Positions 1-8,635 of a DNA stretch of 33,834 bases are shown one piece after another. Origin of the DNA: an uncultured Granulosicoccaceae bacterium (GTDB lineage Bacteria; Pseudomonadota; Gammaproteobacteria; Granulosicoccales; Granulosicoccaceae). Positions within the stretch are counted from its first letter, which is position 1; every line of letters begins with the position of its first letter. The position numbers and the translations under genes were made by a program. A model generated the notes under the pieces. It saw nothing but the letters and a program-made list of their open reading frames with translations. It was not told the origin of the DNA and did no database searches. The DNA lies in assembly GCA_937998875.1 (NCBI GenBank), contig CALLBO010000002.1, positions 1 to 33,834 of the forward strand. The letters run 5' to 3'.

Positions 1-221
1 ATCCGCTTTACAATCACCAGTGCATCATCGAGCGCAAACTGTTCACCATCTGGAAATCCATTCGCCATTGCGACTGGCGCACTACCCGTCGCGATGGCTT
101 TTGCTCCGGATTCCGCAACCGCTTTAGCGCTTCCAGCATCCCAAATGTTGTAAAGGATGACGGGATCCCCGGCCTTATGTAACGACTTGAATAATGCCGC
201 TTGCTCTGCTTGTGTGGTCAT
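1..221 (-). CDS. PEP mutase / isocitrate lyase family protein (partial, N-terminal part)
   Basis: The ATG is at 221 with an AAGG ribosome site about seven bases upstream, and the frame runs open off the left edge. The visible 73 or so residues begin MTTQAEQAALFKSLHKAG and contain the VILYNIWDAGSAKAVAESG stretch. This matches the first strand and helix of the PEP mutase/isocitrate lyase TIM-barrel superfamily (family knowledge), where the N-D-[AV]-x-S-A/A motif helps bind the 2-oxo acid. Members include oxaloacetate decarboxylases, 2-methylisocitrate lyases and phosphonopyruvate enzymes. The catalytic loop lies outside the window, so the substrate cannot be assigned. The upstream region (222-430) contains a short tandem duplication. 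Confidence 0.75.
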   Translation of the reverse strand, partial: MTTQAEQAALFKSLHKAGDPVILYNIWDAGSAKAVAESGAKAIATGSAPVAMANGFPDGEQFALDDALVIVKR

Positions 222-228
222 TTAGACG

Positions 229-264
229 CCTTGTCAGTGGTGAAGCCCTTGTCAGTCGTGAAGC
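229..264. repeat. 18-bp tandem duplication upstream of the PEP-mutase-family gene
   Basis: Two adjacent copies of an 18-base unit (CCTTGTCAGTGGTGAAGC, then the same with one G to C change) lie directly upstream of the gene starting at 221. A partial third copy (CCTGG) begins at 265. They sit in the 5' leader or promoter region and overlap the ribosome site at the near end. They could be a replication-slippage duplication or a paired regulator site. Confidence 0.7.
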
Positions 265-430
265 CCTGGACTGAGGCTCCAGTCAACACCGTTACCTTTT
301 CCGAAACTCTACCACTAAATCGATGAAAGTCAGTAAGGGAATAACTGCTTGGACAAACAGAACTTTAAACAAAATCAGGCGTAGATAGCCGGGGCACGCG
401 TGCGTGTTAGCAGCGCCGGGGGAGCTTAAA

Positions 431-506
431 TGGTGGGGCGTGAAGGATTCGAACCTTCGACCAATTGATTAAAAGTCAACTGCTCTACCAACTGAGCTAA
501 CGGCCC
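431..506 (-). tRNA. tRNA-Lys (anticodon TTT)
   Basis: The minus strand reads GGGCCGTTAGCTCAGTTGG at the 5' end, has the loop CTTTTAA with anticodon TTT, a standard GGTTCGAATCC T-loop, and an encoded CCA tail (431-433). Length is 76 nt. The D, anticodon and T arms match the usual gammaproteobacterial tRNA-Lys. One oddity: in the acceptor stem, position 4 is C and position 69 is also C, giving a C-C mismatch where a pair is expected. It lies 241 bp downstream of cpoB on the same strand and could share its transcript; tRNA genes often follow tol-pal-cpoB in this class. Confidence 0.95.
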
Positions 507-747
507 TTCGGTACTACTAACTTCGATTCACCAACTTCAATTTCACTCCGGCGTTGTAAAGCAATTTTTCAACAGTATTGCGAGCATTGCGTTCAGCAAA
601 CCGGAGAAAAGGTAGTTGTGACGACCAGCGCCCAACCAAGCCGCCTATTATAGACCGACTTAACCTGCCTTGCCTAGTGGGTCTTCCCGAAAATTCTTGA
701 CCACATTTTTTCGCTACAGCCGCCACAACTTTTTACCGCGGGGAGGA

Positions 748-1566
748 TCATAAACCGGCGTTATTCATCTGCTCGATTCTTCGGCGCGCCAGCGCGGCAA
801 TAGACCTGCCACGGTACTCGCGCTCGACCAGGGTCAACTCTTCGCGGGCTTCGCCATAGCGCTGTAGCTCATAGAGCGCAAAGCCTTTGCGTAGTCTGGC
901 ATCCGGCACTTTGCGACTGGCCGGGAATTGAAAAATCACCACATCAAACCTTTCGATTGCTTCATTGAAGCGGCGCTCGACATAATTAGCTTCACCCAGC
1001 CAATAGTGCGCATTGTCTGCGTAGGTACCGTTCGGGTACTGCTGCAGAAAATCATCAAACTCTGCAATTGCCTCGCGGTTGCGGCCGAGAATCAACAGAT
1101 CGTAGGCGTTTTGATATTCCAGTTTCTCCTGACGCTCATCAACCTGTGGTACCGGAACCGGCCGGGGCTCAGGTTGCGACAAGCTGCCTAACGACACCTC
1201 ACTACCGGTGTCGGAATCCAGGCTGGCAAGATCGCCAAGGTCATCGAGATCATCCAGACTTTCCAGATCATCAAGCCCGCCTCCACCACTTTCCAGGGCA
1301 GCAATACGGCTGTCTGTATCCAGATAAAGCTTGCGTTGTCTTTCGCGCATGGCCGCAATGGCGTTGTCTCTCTCTTCCAGCGCACCACGAAGCTGGCGGA
1401 CTTCGTTCTGCAGGCTATCGATACGTTGCAACATGTCTATCAGAGCAGAGTTGTTGAGAAAACCCTCAAGTCTCTGCAGTCTTTGCTCAACAGCCTGCGC
1501 CTGCACAGCACCAGACAAGAGCATAGAGCCCATCACGATCGCCTGTAGTATGCCTTTTATTTTCAC
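748..1566 (-). CDS. cpoB: Tol-Pal system protein CpoB/YbgF
   Basis: Periplasmic partner of the Tol-Pal machine; in E. coli it links peptidoglycan synthesis by PBP1b with outer-membrane constriction (family knowledge). I choose a GTG start at 1566: GGAGAG at 1571-1576 is well placed for it, and the resulting VKIKGILQAIVMGSMLLSGAVQA is a good signal peptide. An upstream start at 1605 would add 13 residues without a ribosome site. After the signal come an N-terminal trimerising coiled coil (about 25-90), an acidic linker rich in LDDL/LGDL units, and C-terminal TPR repeats (YDLLILGRNREAIAEFDDFLQQYPNG and two more). It is the last protein gene of the tol-pal operon, 80 bp after pal. Confidence 0.93.
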   Translation of the reverse strand: MKIKGILQAIVMGSMLLSGAVQAQAVEQRLQRLEGFLNNSALIDMLQRIDSLQNEVRQLRGALEERDNAIAAMRERQRKLYLDTDSRIAALESGGGGLDDLESLDDLDDLGDLASLDSDTGSEVSLGSLSQPEPRPVPVPQVDERQEKLEYQNAYDLLILGRNREAIAEFDDFLQQYPNGTYADNAHYWLGEANYVERRFNEAIERFDVVIFQFPASRKVPDARLRKGFALYELQRYGEAREELTLVEREYRGRSIAALARRRIEQMNNAGL

Positions 1567-1645
1567 CACGCTCTCCGTCACAGGATGAATCTTATATCGT
1601 TGCAAATGCTACGCGGTCCGACCAAATAGGAGCTTAACCTGCAAA

Positions 1646-2314
1646 CTAGTTGAAAGATTCATACACCACTTCGACGCGTCGATTGCGTCGCCAGGCCTGC
1701 GCAGTAGAACCTTCATCCACAGGGACTTCTTCACCATAACTCAGTGTTGAAAACTGCCCGGGATCAGCGCCGCCAAGCTGCAGAATCTTCGCTACCGATC
1801 TCGCGCGATTGTCTCCGAGTGCAATATTGTACTCACGCGACCCACGCTCATCAGTATGACCTTCAACACGAACGCGAACATCGTTAAATCGAGACAAATA
1901 TTCTGCATGCCCACGAATCAAGTCAAGGCCTTCCGGCGTCAACTGTGAGCTGTTATAGGCAAAAAACACAATTCGCTGTGACAACGGATGCTGCGGATCA
2001 TTAATAGAGTTGCGTTCGATTGGAACACCACCAAGGATCGGTCCGCTGACAAATTCTCCCTGCCCCTCTACGGCAGTCACAGTACCGATTGCAGCACTTT
2101 CGGCCCCTTCCTGCAGGCCGGGTATAACATCCGGCACCGGTGGCGGTGGCAGGTTATCCGGAACATTATTGGCTGGCACCCCCAAAGGTACCGGACCCTC
2201 ATCGACGTCTCCACCGAAGAAAGAGCAGCCGCTCAATATCCCCAGCACAGCGAATAAGCCGGCAACGTATCGGCAAGCAGCCAGACTCGGTCTCGATAAT
2301 CTACTGATACTCAC
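1646..2314 (-). CDS. pal: Peptidoglycan-associated outer-membrane lipoprotein Pal
   Basis: Lipoprotein of about 222 residues that ties the outer membrane to peptidoglycan and binds TolB. The GTG start at 2314 is preferred because AAGAGG lies five bases upstream and because it puts a short charged N-terminus before the hydrophobic segment and the lipobox ILSGC. An ATG at 2377 would add 21 polar residues. The C-terminal half is an OmpA-like domain with VFFAYNSSQLTPEGLDLI, VEGHTDERGSREYNIALG and NRRVEVVY, including the Asp/Arg residues that bind diaminopimelate in this family. The region between lipobox and domain is longer than in E. coli Pal and rich in Pro/Gly. Its start lies about 70 bp downstream of the tolB stop. 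Confidence 0.95.
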   Translation of the reverse strand: MSISRLSRPSLAACRYVAGLFAVLGILSGCSFFGGDVDEGPVPLGVPANNVPDNLPPPPVPDVIPGLQEGAESAAIGTVTAVEGQGEFVSGPILGGVPIERNSINDPQHPLSQRIVFFAYNSSQLTPEGLDLIRGHAEYLSRFNDVRVRVEGHTDERGSREYNIALGDNRARSVAKILQLGGADPGQFSTLSYGEEVPVDEGSTAQAWRRNRRVEVVYESFN

Positions 2315-2386
2315 AACCACCTCTTCATTTTGATTCTTAAGCACATTGTATCTTGTTTGAGACGCCGTGTTTACCAACGCAGCTCA

Positions 2387-3724
2387 TCACCTGCGCGGAC
2401 CCCAGGCTGGATCCCGTACATTTTCGTTCGCCAGACTGATCCTCTGTTCCACCAGTCCGTCAACACTGACCACACCCAGCACATCAACCCCGTTCTCTTT
2501 GGTTGAGTACAGTATCTGATCGCCATTGGGTGAGAAACTAGGCGATTCGTCCAGTCTGCCATTGGTTAACACCTCTAAAACACGGGTACCCAGATCCTGA
2601 ACGGCAATACGAAAGTTGCCGCCGTCGTTATGAATAAACGCGATCTTCGACCCGTCCGGTGAAGCACTGGCTCCTGCATTGTAATTACCTTCAAAGGTAA
2701 GTCGCTGCGCACGTGACCCGGTGGAAAGTCCCTTTTTGTATATCTGCGGTGTACCACTGCGGTTGGAAGTAAAAGCAACCGTATTGTCATCAAGCCAGGC
2801 AGCTTCGGTCTCAATGGATGGTGCCGTGGTCAGCTGCGACATCTGGCCGGATGCGACGTTGACAATGTAGATGTCAGGACTGCCGCGATGCGATAGCGAA
2901 AGCGCCAGACGTCGCCCGTCCGGTGACCAGGCGGGGGCACCATTTATTCCTTCAATGGAGATCAGCTTACGCCGTTCACCCCGCGACAGATGTTGCACAA
3001 TAATCGCGGTACGTCCCGGAAATTCAAAAGACACATAAGCCAGTTGCTGCCCGTCCGGTGACCAGGTCGGTGACAGAATGGGGCGCGGAATTTCCAGCAC
3101 GCGAACAATATTCTGACCGTCAATATCGGCCATTTCGAGTGCGTATCGCTGTTGATCTCTGCTACCGGTAGAAGTGATGTACACAAACTGGGTATCAAAT
3201 ACGCCAGGAACATCATAGACCTGTTCGTACACCAAATTCGCTATCGAGTGGGCGGTGCGCCGCAATTGCCGCGGGCCGATCTGAAAGTTACAACAGTAAG
3301 TAACCCGCCCTTGTGCATCCGGTGGATCACCAAGAAGACGCTGCTGTTTTACAACATCTATCAGTGCAAATTCAATATTCAGTCTGGTACCGGCATTACC
3401 GACAACCCGACCCACAATCAGATACTCGACATTGGTTGCACGCCAGTCTGAAAAAGTTACCTCGTTGACCGAAACCGGATTGCTCGGCAGCCGATTGCGC
3501 GGCACGACAGCAAAGCGGCCACTTCGAATCAGATCATCTTCTATGACTTTTGCAATGTCGACTGGGAGACTGGGATCCTGTGCAAACGGCACAATGGCAA
3601 CCGGCACTTTGTCCTGTACACCGGCGGACTCTGTAATTTCAATTCGCAACTCGGCAGACGCCGGCGATACCGCCATTAACAATAGCGCAACCATCAGAGC
3701 GGTACTGGCCAAAATTCGTTGCAT
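2387..3724 (-). CDS. tolB: Tol-Pal system beta-propeller protein TolB
   Basis: Periplasmic protein of about 445 residues that shuttles between Pal and TolA. The start at 3724 (MQRILASTALMVALLLMAV) is preceded by an AGAGG ribosome site and begins a clear signal peptide ending near SPASA; the ATG at 3745 would add seven residues. The N-terminal domain (about 25-165) includes VPVAIVPFAQDPSLPVDIA. The C-terminal six-bladed propeller shows repeated WSPDGQQLAYVS, WSPDGRRLALSL, ASPDGSKIAFIH and FSPNGDQILYST motifs. It sits between tolA (about 250 bp upstream) and pal. Length and motifs are normal. Confidence 0.96.
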   Translation of the reverse strand: MQRILASTALMVALLLMAVSPASAELRIEITESAGVQDKVPVAIVPFAQDPSLPVDIAKVIEDDLIRSGRFAVVPRNRLPSNPVSVNEVTFSDWRATNVEYLIVGRVVGNAGTRLNIEFALIDVVKQQRLLGDPPDAQGRVTYCCNFQIGPRQLRRTAHSIANLVYEQVYDVPGVFDTQFVYITSTGSRDQQRYALEMADIDGQNIVRVLEIPRPILSPTWSPDGQQLAYVSFEFPGRTAIIVQHLSRGERRKLISIEGINGAPAWSPDGRRLALSLSHRGSPDIYIVNVASGQMSQLTTAPSIETEAAWLDDNTVAFTSNRSGTPQIYKKGLSTGSRAQRLTFEGNYNAGASASPDGSKIAFIHNDGGNFRIAVQDLGTRVLEVLTNGRLDESPSFSPNGDQILYSTKENGVDVLGVVSVDGLVEQRISLANENVRDPAWGPRR

Positions 3725-3973
3725 TAACGCGTTGCCTCTAAACATATTCGGTGCCTTACATGATACAAAGTTTCAGCTGTCAGCAAGTCACTGGAGTAGC
3801 ACAATTGATGCAGCGTTGCTGACAAAACGATCATGTATCACCCATCACTTAAATTACTTGCTGTTTGGACAGGTTCGCATCACCGTCGATACTCAGCCCG
3901 CAATCCACGGAAGTATTAACGCGAAAACCTCAATATCAGCAACCATTGACCGGCAACATCAGAGCAACAGCTC

Positions 3974-5410
3974 TTATCCGCCCGGTTTAAATTCAAACAC
4001 CAGTCGTCGCTCAAACACCGCTTTGTGCGGTGGCGACGGAAACGGTTGCGCCGCCCAAACCGCTTTCTCTACGGCCCGCTCCATTTGCGGCCCGCCACCA
4101 CTACACTCCTGCACCTGTACATCAACGATTTCATTCGGGTAGACCAGTCGAGCAACGACGATGCAGTTGGTGCCCGGCCGAAGATCTGAGGGCGGTCTGA
4201 ATTTACGCGTTACTGCCTTTCTAATGGACTGTTTGTACTCTTGTGTAAGTTGCGCTTTGCGGCGCAACAAGCGCTCGCGTTTGGCTTTTTGCTCACCGGC
4301 AGCTGCTGCTTCCTGTTGCCGCTTTTGTTCTTCCAGAGCGGCCTGACGCTGCTGCTCTGCTCTGCGCTCCTCTTCAAGCCGTGCCTCTTCAGCCAGTCTT
4401 TCCTGCTCCAGTTTCTGCTCCTCTTGCAGACGCTGTTGTTCCGCTTCCTCAGCCAAGCGCTTTTCTTCTTCAAGACGTTCACGCTCTGCCTCTTCAGCCA
4501 GTCGTTGTTCTTCCAGCCGCTGTTCAACTAGCCGCTGCTCTTCGGCGAGACGCCTGCGTTCCTCTTCCTCTGCTAAGCGTTTCTCTTCTTCAAGACGTAT
4601 ACGTTCTTCTTCCGCCAGACGCCTTTCCTCTTCCAGACGTCTGCGCTCCTGCTCTTCGGCAAGACGTTTTTCCTCTTCAAGACGTTTTTGCTCTTCCTCT
4701 TGCGCCACGCGCTTCTCTTCTTCGAGGCGTAAACGTTCCTCTTCTTCAGCTAAGCGCTTTTCTTCTTCAAGTCGTTGCTGCTCTGCCTCCTCCGCTAGCC
4801 TTTTTTGCTCAGCCTCTTCCTGCAGTTTTAACCGTTCGGCTTCTTCAGCTAAACGCTTCTTCTCAGCCTCCTCAGCAAGCTTTTGTTTTTCAACTTCTTC
4901 GGCTATGCGCTTCTGTTCCTCTTGCTCGCGTTTTTGTTCTTCCAGCTTCTTCTGCTCTTCCTGCACCTTGAGCTCCTGGAGCCGTTCCTGCTCTTCAAGC
5001 TGTCGCTGCTGTTCCGCTAACTCCTGCTCACGCTGTTGCTCTTCAGCAATGCGTTTCTGCTCTTCCTCAAGCCGTTGCTGCTCTGCCTCTTGCAGCAGTC
5101 GTTGATTCTCGAGTTCTTGTTCCTGCTTTTTAAACTCCTCTATACGTTGCTGCTCGAGCAGTTGCTGTTGTCTTTCAACTTCAGGATCTGGTTCTGGTTC
5201 CGTGACCTCTATCTCTTCAAGCAGCTCCTGCATTTCAGCTTGTAATTCAGTATCGGTTACCAATTCTGCAAGAATAATTTCGTTGTCATCACCAACCTGT
5301 TCTTCAGCAGATTTTCTGTCGAGCACAACAAAAGACATCGCAGCAATAGCGACGTGGGTAACGATCGACAGCAGGATCGCAATCGGATAGCGACGAAAAA
5401 GCTCAGCCAT
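3974..5410 (-). CDS. tolA: Tol-Pal system protein TolA
   Basis: Inner-membrane protein of 478 residues that spans the periplasm and contacts TolB/Pal while driven by TolQR. An AAAGG ribosome site precedes the ATG at 5410. The N-terminal anchor is RYPIAILLSIVTHVAIAAMSFVVL (about 7-30). Residues about 55-385 form one long helix made almost wholly of Glu, Gln, Arg, Lys, Leu and Ala in heptad-like units such as RLAEEEE and RLEEEKR. The C-terminal domain (about 390-478) has the TolA III pattern YKQSIRKAVTRKFRPP, the single disulfide-type Cys pair (NCIVVARL and VQECSGG) and AVWAAQPFPSPP. The helix is more Glu/Arg-rich than the Ala/Lys-rich enterobacterial one, and the protein is somewhat longer. 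Confidence 0.95.
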   Translation of the reverse strand: MAELFRRYPIAILLSIVTHVAIAAMSFVVLDRKSAEEQVGDDNEIILAELVTDTELQAEMQELLEEIEVTEPEPDPEVERQQQLLEQQRIEEFKKQEQELENQRLLQEAEQQRLEEEQKRIAEEQQREQELAEQQRQLEEQERLQELKVQEEQKKLEEQKREQEEQKRIAEEVEKQKLAEEAEKKRLAEEAERLKLQEEAEQKRLAEEAEQQRLEEEKRLAEEEERLRLEEEKRVAQEEEQKRLEEEKRLAEEQERRRLEEERRLAEEERIRLEEEKRLAEEEERRRLAEEQRLVEQRLEEQRLAEEAERERLEEEKRLAEEAEQQRLQEEQKLEQERLAEEARLEEERRAEQQRQAALEEQKRQQEAAAAGEQKAKRERLLRRKAQLTQEYKQSIRKAVTRKFRPPSDLRPGTNCIVVARLVYPNEIVDVQVQECSGGGPQMERAVEKAVWAAQPFPSPPHKAVFERRLVFEFKPGG

Positions 5411-5439
5411 GGAGACCTTTCAGCATGAGTATCACGACA

Positions 5440-5871
5440 CTACTGCGTCGTATCACTCATCAATTGTACTTTGTCGGCACCGGCTACCTGCAGCGCTGCC
5501 ATGGCCCGCATTACCCGCCCGTAGTCAATAGACTGATCTGCGGCAACACGCACTGATCGTTGCGGGTCTGCACTCAACGCATCCCGCACCATCCTGATTA
5601 CTGCTTCCTCGGTGATAGGTGTTTCAGGATCCTCTGCAACGTTTAAATATAGATCACCGACAGAGTTAACCGATAGCACCACAGGCTCAACACTCTCCGA
5701 CTTAACCGTTTTGGCATCACTCTGAGGCAGGTCAACTTCAACACCGGTTGTCAGCAAGGGGGCAGTAATCATAAAAATTACCAGCAGCACCAGCATCACA
5801 TCAATGTATGGCACCACGTTTATCTCTGCCATTAGGGCGCGCTTTTGCCTTCTTGTGTTATGCCTTGCCAT
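5440..5871 (-). CDS. tolR: Tol-Pal system protein TolR (ExbD family)
   Basis: Inner-membrane protein of 143 residues that, with TolQ, uses the proton gradient to energise TolA. After a basic N-terminus there is one membrane segment, PYIDVMLVLLVIFMITAPLL (about 21-40), with the conserved proton-pathway Asp at about position 24. The periplasmic domain follows, with VRVAADQSIDYGRVMRAMAALQ near the end. The start codon overlaps the tolQ stop (TAATG), so the two are translationally coupled. Length is normal. Confidence 0.96.
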   Translation of the reverse strand: MARHNTRRQKRALMAEINVVPYIDVMLVLLVIFMITAPLLTTGVEVDLPQSDAKTVKSESVEPVVLSVNSVGDLYLNVAEDPETPITEEAVIRMVRDALSADPQRSVRVAADQSIDYGRVMRAMAALQVAGADKVQLMSDTTQ

Positions 5872-6566
5872 TATCTGTGAGCCGCGTTGTTACGACGCAG
5901 CACCTGCCGCTGCAGTACTGAAGTAAACTCGTCCATAAAATTATCGTAACGATTAAGCAAGCGATCACTTTTGTTGCTGAGTCTGTTATATGCAACCACC
6001 GCCGGAATCGCTGCAAAAAGACCAATGGCTGTTGCAATCAATGCTTCTGCGATACCGGGTGCTACCATTGCAAGAGTTGCCTGCTCTACATTAGCAAGTG
6101 CGGTGAACGAATTCATGATTCCCCAAACCGTACCAAACAAACCAACATACGGCGCTGTTGACCCGACAGTGGCCAGAAACGGCAGGTGCTGCTCAACTGA
6201 GTCGGTCTCACGCGATAGTGCGATCTTCATTGCCCGGTAAGAACCTTCAACAACGGTTTCACTGTCGTCCGTTTGCTTCACAAGGCGCGCGTATTCAGCA
6301 AACCCGCGCTCAAAGACACTCTCCATACCACTTAAGTCCTTGCCTCCCCTATCGCGGATATGCTGATACATCTGATTCGCATCTGCACCACTCCAAAACT
6401 CATTCTCAAATGCAGTAGCAAGCCGGGTGGCACGTGACAACTGTTGGCTTTTCGCAAAAATAATCGCCCACGAAACCACCGATGCAATGACCAGCAATAT
6501 CATCACCATCTTGACGACCGGACCAGCCGCCATAACTAAATGCCAGAAAGAGAAATCAGTATTCAA
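5871..6566 (-). CDS. tolQ: Tol-Pal system protein TolQ (ExbB/MotA family)
   Basis: Polytopic inner-membrane stator protein of 231 residues. It has three membrane segments: about 17-38 (VVKMVMILLVIASVVSWAII), about 130-155 (FLATVGSTAPYVGLFGTVWG) and about 170-192 (EALIATAIGLFAAIPAVVAY). The GLFGTVWGIM and TAIGLFAAIPA motifs carry the conserved Thr residues of the TolQ/ExbB ion channel. The ATG overlaps the ybgC stop by four bases (ATGA), and the stop overlaps tolR. Length and domain order are normal. Confidence 0.96.
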   Translation of the reverse strand: MNTDFSFWHLVMAAGPVVKMVMILLVIASVVSWAIIFAKSQQLSRATRLATAFENEFWSGADANQMYQHIRDRGGKDLSGMESVFERGFAEYARLVKQTDDSETVVEGSYRAMKIALSRETDSVEQHLPFLATVGSTAPYVGLFGTVWGIMNSFTALANVEQATLAMVAPGIAEALIATAIGLFAAIPAVVAYNRLSNKSDRLLNRYDNFMDEFTSVLQRQVLRRNNAAHR

Positions 6567-7030
6567 TGACTCAGTACCATTTTTAAAGACCCGGGCACAG
6601 CACAGGGTTTAAGAGAATCGGCATCCAGGCAAGCTATCACCACTTCAGCGCTTGCCAGCAGATCACCGCCGGAATTATTGCTTTTAGTCGCGCTGGCAAG
6701 CCTGCATTGCTGCGTAAAATGCAAACTCGCACGACGTAATTTTGTTACTTCAGCCGTCACAGACAATACATCGTCAAAACGCGCCGGTGAAACAAAATCG
6801 ATAAACGCAGATTTAACCACAAACTGACGTCTGTCCTGCGCCATCAGCGCCCCCTGATCATATCCCAGTGTGCGTAGAAACTCGGTGCGCGCACGTTCCA
6901 TGTATTTCAGGTAATTCGCGTAGTAGACAACACCCCCAACGTCTGTGTCCTCATAGTAAACGCGCACCTCCATGGAGAATACTTCACCGGATACAGATCC
7001 GGATTGCGACTCAGGTTGCGACATACTCAT
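6563..7030 (-). CDS. ybgC: Tol-Pal-associated acyl-CoA thioesterase YbgC
   Basis: Hotdog-fold thioesterase, first gene of the tol-pal operon. The motif VRVYYEDTDVGGVVYYANYLKYMERARTEFLR is the YbgC/4HBT signature, with the catalytic Asp in EDTD and the GGVVYHAN-like loop (here Tyr replaces His). The family cleaves short-chain acyl-CoAs and interacts with phospholipid synthesis enzymes. The longest frame begins at 7030 (155 aa). The Met at 6973 (MEVRVYYEDTD) gives a length nearer to the usual 130-136 residues, but neither start has a strong ribosome site, so the start is uncertain. It overlaps tolQ by four bases. Confidence 0.92.
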   Translation of the reverse strand: MSMSQPESQSGSVSGEVFSMEVRVYYEDTDVGGVVYYANYLKYMERARTEFLRTLGYDQGALMAQDRRQFVVKSAFIDFVSPARFDDVLSVTAEVTKLRRASLHFTQQCRLASATKSNNSGGDLLASAEVVIACLDADSLKPCAVPGSLKMVLSH

Positions 7031-7229
7031 TGTATATACTCATGAGTCATATTCATGGGTGGGCGTTTAATCAACGGGTTGGCTGTAATCTGTCGCCGGT
7101 GTTCTGCCAATCGCGAATATTACTGCAGGTTAACTTTGCACCCGGGTTACGGTGCAGAATAGTTGCCTTTGCGTACCCGCACCTGAACACCACGCTTGGC
7201 TGCGACGAGGGGCATTGGTGATACGCAGG

Positions 7230-7502
7230 CTCACCGTGCGACAAAACCCTCCCCCGAGCTTAGACTCGGACCCTCCCAAAAGGGAGGGTCGCTTTACAGG
7301 TTCTCACTATGCGGCAAAAACGAATGGGGTTAGTGACAGAAGAGCAGGTTAAGGCTGAGACCGGTCGTTGCATAAGTTGCTACAGAACAGGATTAGCTCC
7401 GATTGAAACCCTCCCGCTTGCGGGAGGGTCGGCGTCTAAGCGCCGGGGAGGGATCTTCGCACAGCTTGCAGACGATAAACTGCAATCTAAAAAGCGCGTT
7501 AC
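7230..7502. repeat. Dispersed repeat copy R1 (inverted termini of about 41 bp)
   Basis: This accounts for half of the 543-bp gap between ruvB and ybgC, where I see no gene. The core element is 7236-7462. Its left end (GTGCGACAAAACCCTCCC..., 7236-7277) and the reverse complement of its right end (GTGCGAAGATCCCTCCCC..., 7422-7462) match over about 41 bp with a few mismatches, both containing GCTTAGAC inside a small hairpin. At the centre-left, GACCCTCCC and GGGAGGGTC flank AAAA, and near the right end CCCTCCCGC TT GCGGGAGGG is a perfect hairpin. Positions 7230-7280 are identical to 23708-23758, and about 7340-7502 matches 23960-24134 closely. It resembles a REPIN/MITE-type non-autonomous element. 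Confidence 0.85.
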
Positions 7503-7573
7503 GTAACTTGGCGACACACTCCTAGGTTGAGTTCACGGGTTGAGCATCGATTGAACAGAGCAACGAACGTGTT

Positions 7574-8635
7574 CTACAAATCGTCAGCCTCCTCGGCTTG
7601 AGTCACGAGATCGTTGGACACTCCCGCTGAAACCGCCGGTGTGACAATCGGCAAACCCAGATGCTCACAGGCCGAACGGGTCACTACCCGACCACGCGGT
7701 GTGCGCATCATCATTCCCTGTTGTATCAGATAGGGCTCGATGATTTCTTCTATGGTGCCGGTCTCTTCACCGATAGCGGCACCGAGGTTATCGAGACCCA
7801 CAGGCCCCCCATCAAACTTCTCAATAATAGAGAACAACACCCGCCGGTCCATGTTCTCCAGACCGAGTTTATCCACATTGAGCATGTTGAGCGCTGAATC
7901 AGCGACTTCCCGTGTGATACGGCCATCGGCTTTTATCTCTGCATAATCGCGCACACGCCGCAAAAGTCGATTCGCAATTCTCGGGGTACCACGGGAGCGC
8001 TGCGCAATTTCATTGGCACCGTCTGCATCAATTCCCACTCCCATCAGCGCTGCTGAGCGGGCAACAATTCGTGCCAGATCTTCAGGTTTATAAAATTCAA
8101 GCCGTTGGACAATGCCAAAACGATCTCGCAATGGTGATGTCAGCAAGCCCGCACGCGTAGTAGCACCAACGAGAGTGAACGGCGGCAGATCAATTTTTAT
8201 CGAACGTGCAGCCGGCCCCTCGCCGATCATGATATCGAGCTGAAAGTCTTCAAGGGCGGGGTATAACACCTCTTCAACCACCGGGCTTAAACGATGTATC
8301 TCATCAATAAACAGCACATCATTCTTTTCAAGGTTAGTGAGCAACGCCGCAAGATCACCAGCACGTTCTATGACCGGACCAGACGTGTGGCGGATACTCA
8401 CTTCAAGTTCATTGGCAACAATATTAGCCAGTGTAGTTTTACCAAGACCCGGTGGGCCGAAGATTAACAAGTGATCAAGTGCCTCTGACCGCGCACGAGC
8501 GGCACCGATAAAAATCTCCATCTGCTCGGAAACCTGCGGCTGCCCTCTGTAGTCCGCCAGCGTTTGCGGCCGCATCGCACGTTCCTGGGCATCTTCACTT
8601 TGCGGATCACCGGTTATTAGTCTTTCATCACTCAT
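7574..8635 (-). CDS. ruvB: Holliday junction branch migration ATPase RuvB
   Basis: Hexameric AAA+ motor of 353 residues that drives branch migration with RuvA. The Walker A motif [18 protein letters not shown] is at about 58-75, Walker B is [12 protein letters not shown] at about 107, sensor/arginine-finger region [18 protein letters not shown] is at about 158-175, and the C-terminal winged helix contains [15 protein letters not shown]. Its start overlaps the end of ruvA by four bases. Length is typical. Repeat R1 follows, separating it from the tol operon. Confidence 0.98.
   Translation of the reverse strand: MSDERLITGDPQSEDAQERAMRPQTLADYRGQPQVSEQMEIFIGAARARSEALDHLLIFGPPGLGKTTLANIVANELEVSIRHTSGPVIERAGDLAALLTNLEKNDVLFIDEIHRLSPVVEEVLYPALEDFQLDIMIGEGPAARSIKIDLPPFTLVGATTRAGLLTSPLRDRFGIVQRLEFYKPEDLARIVARSAALMGVGIDADGANEIAQRSRGTPRIANRLLRRVRDYAEIKADGRITREVADSALNMLNVDKLGLENMDRRVLFSIIEKFDGGPVGLDNLGAAIGEETGTIEEIIEPYLIQQGMMMRTPRGRVVTRSACEHLGLPIVTPAVSAGVSNDLVTQAEEADDL

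Noticed and set aside
517..726. 69-residue open frame between the tRNA and cpoB on the minus strand
   Set aside because: No ribosome site, no family-like pattern, low-complexity Arg/Ser content; it is probably a chance frame in the cpoB-tRNA spacer.
4241..5390. Several plus-strand frames rich in Leu, Phe, Ser and Cys opposite tolA
   Set aside because: They are the antisense reading of the repetitive Glu/Gln/Arg codons of tolA; the tolA frame has the real domains.
7230..7502. Possible CRISPR array or RNA gene in the hairpin-rich gap between ruvB and ybgC
   Set aside because: There are no regularly spaced direct repeats; the structure is a single inverted-end element with a second copy elsewhere in the window.
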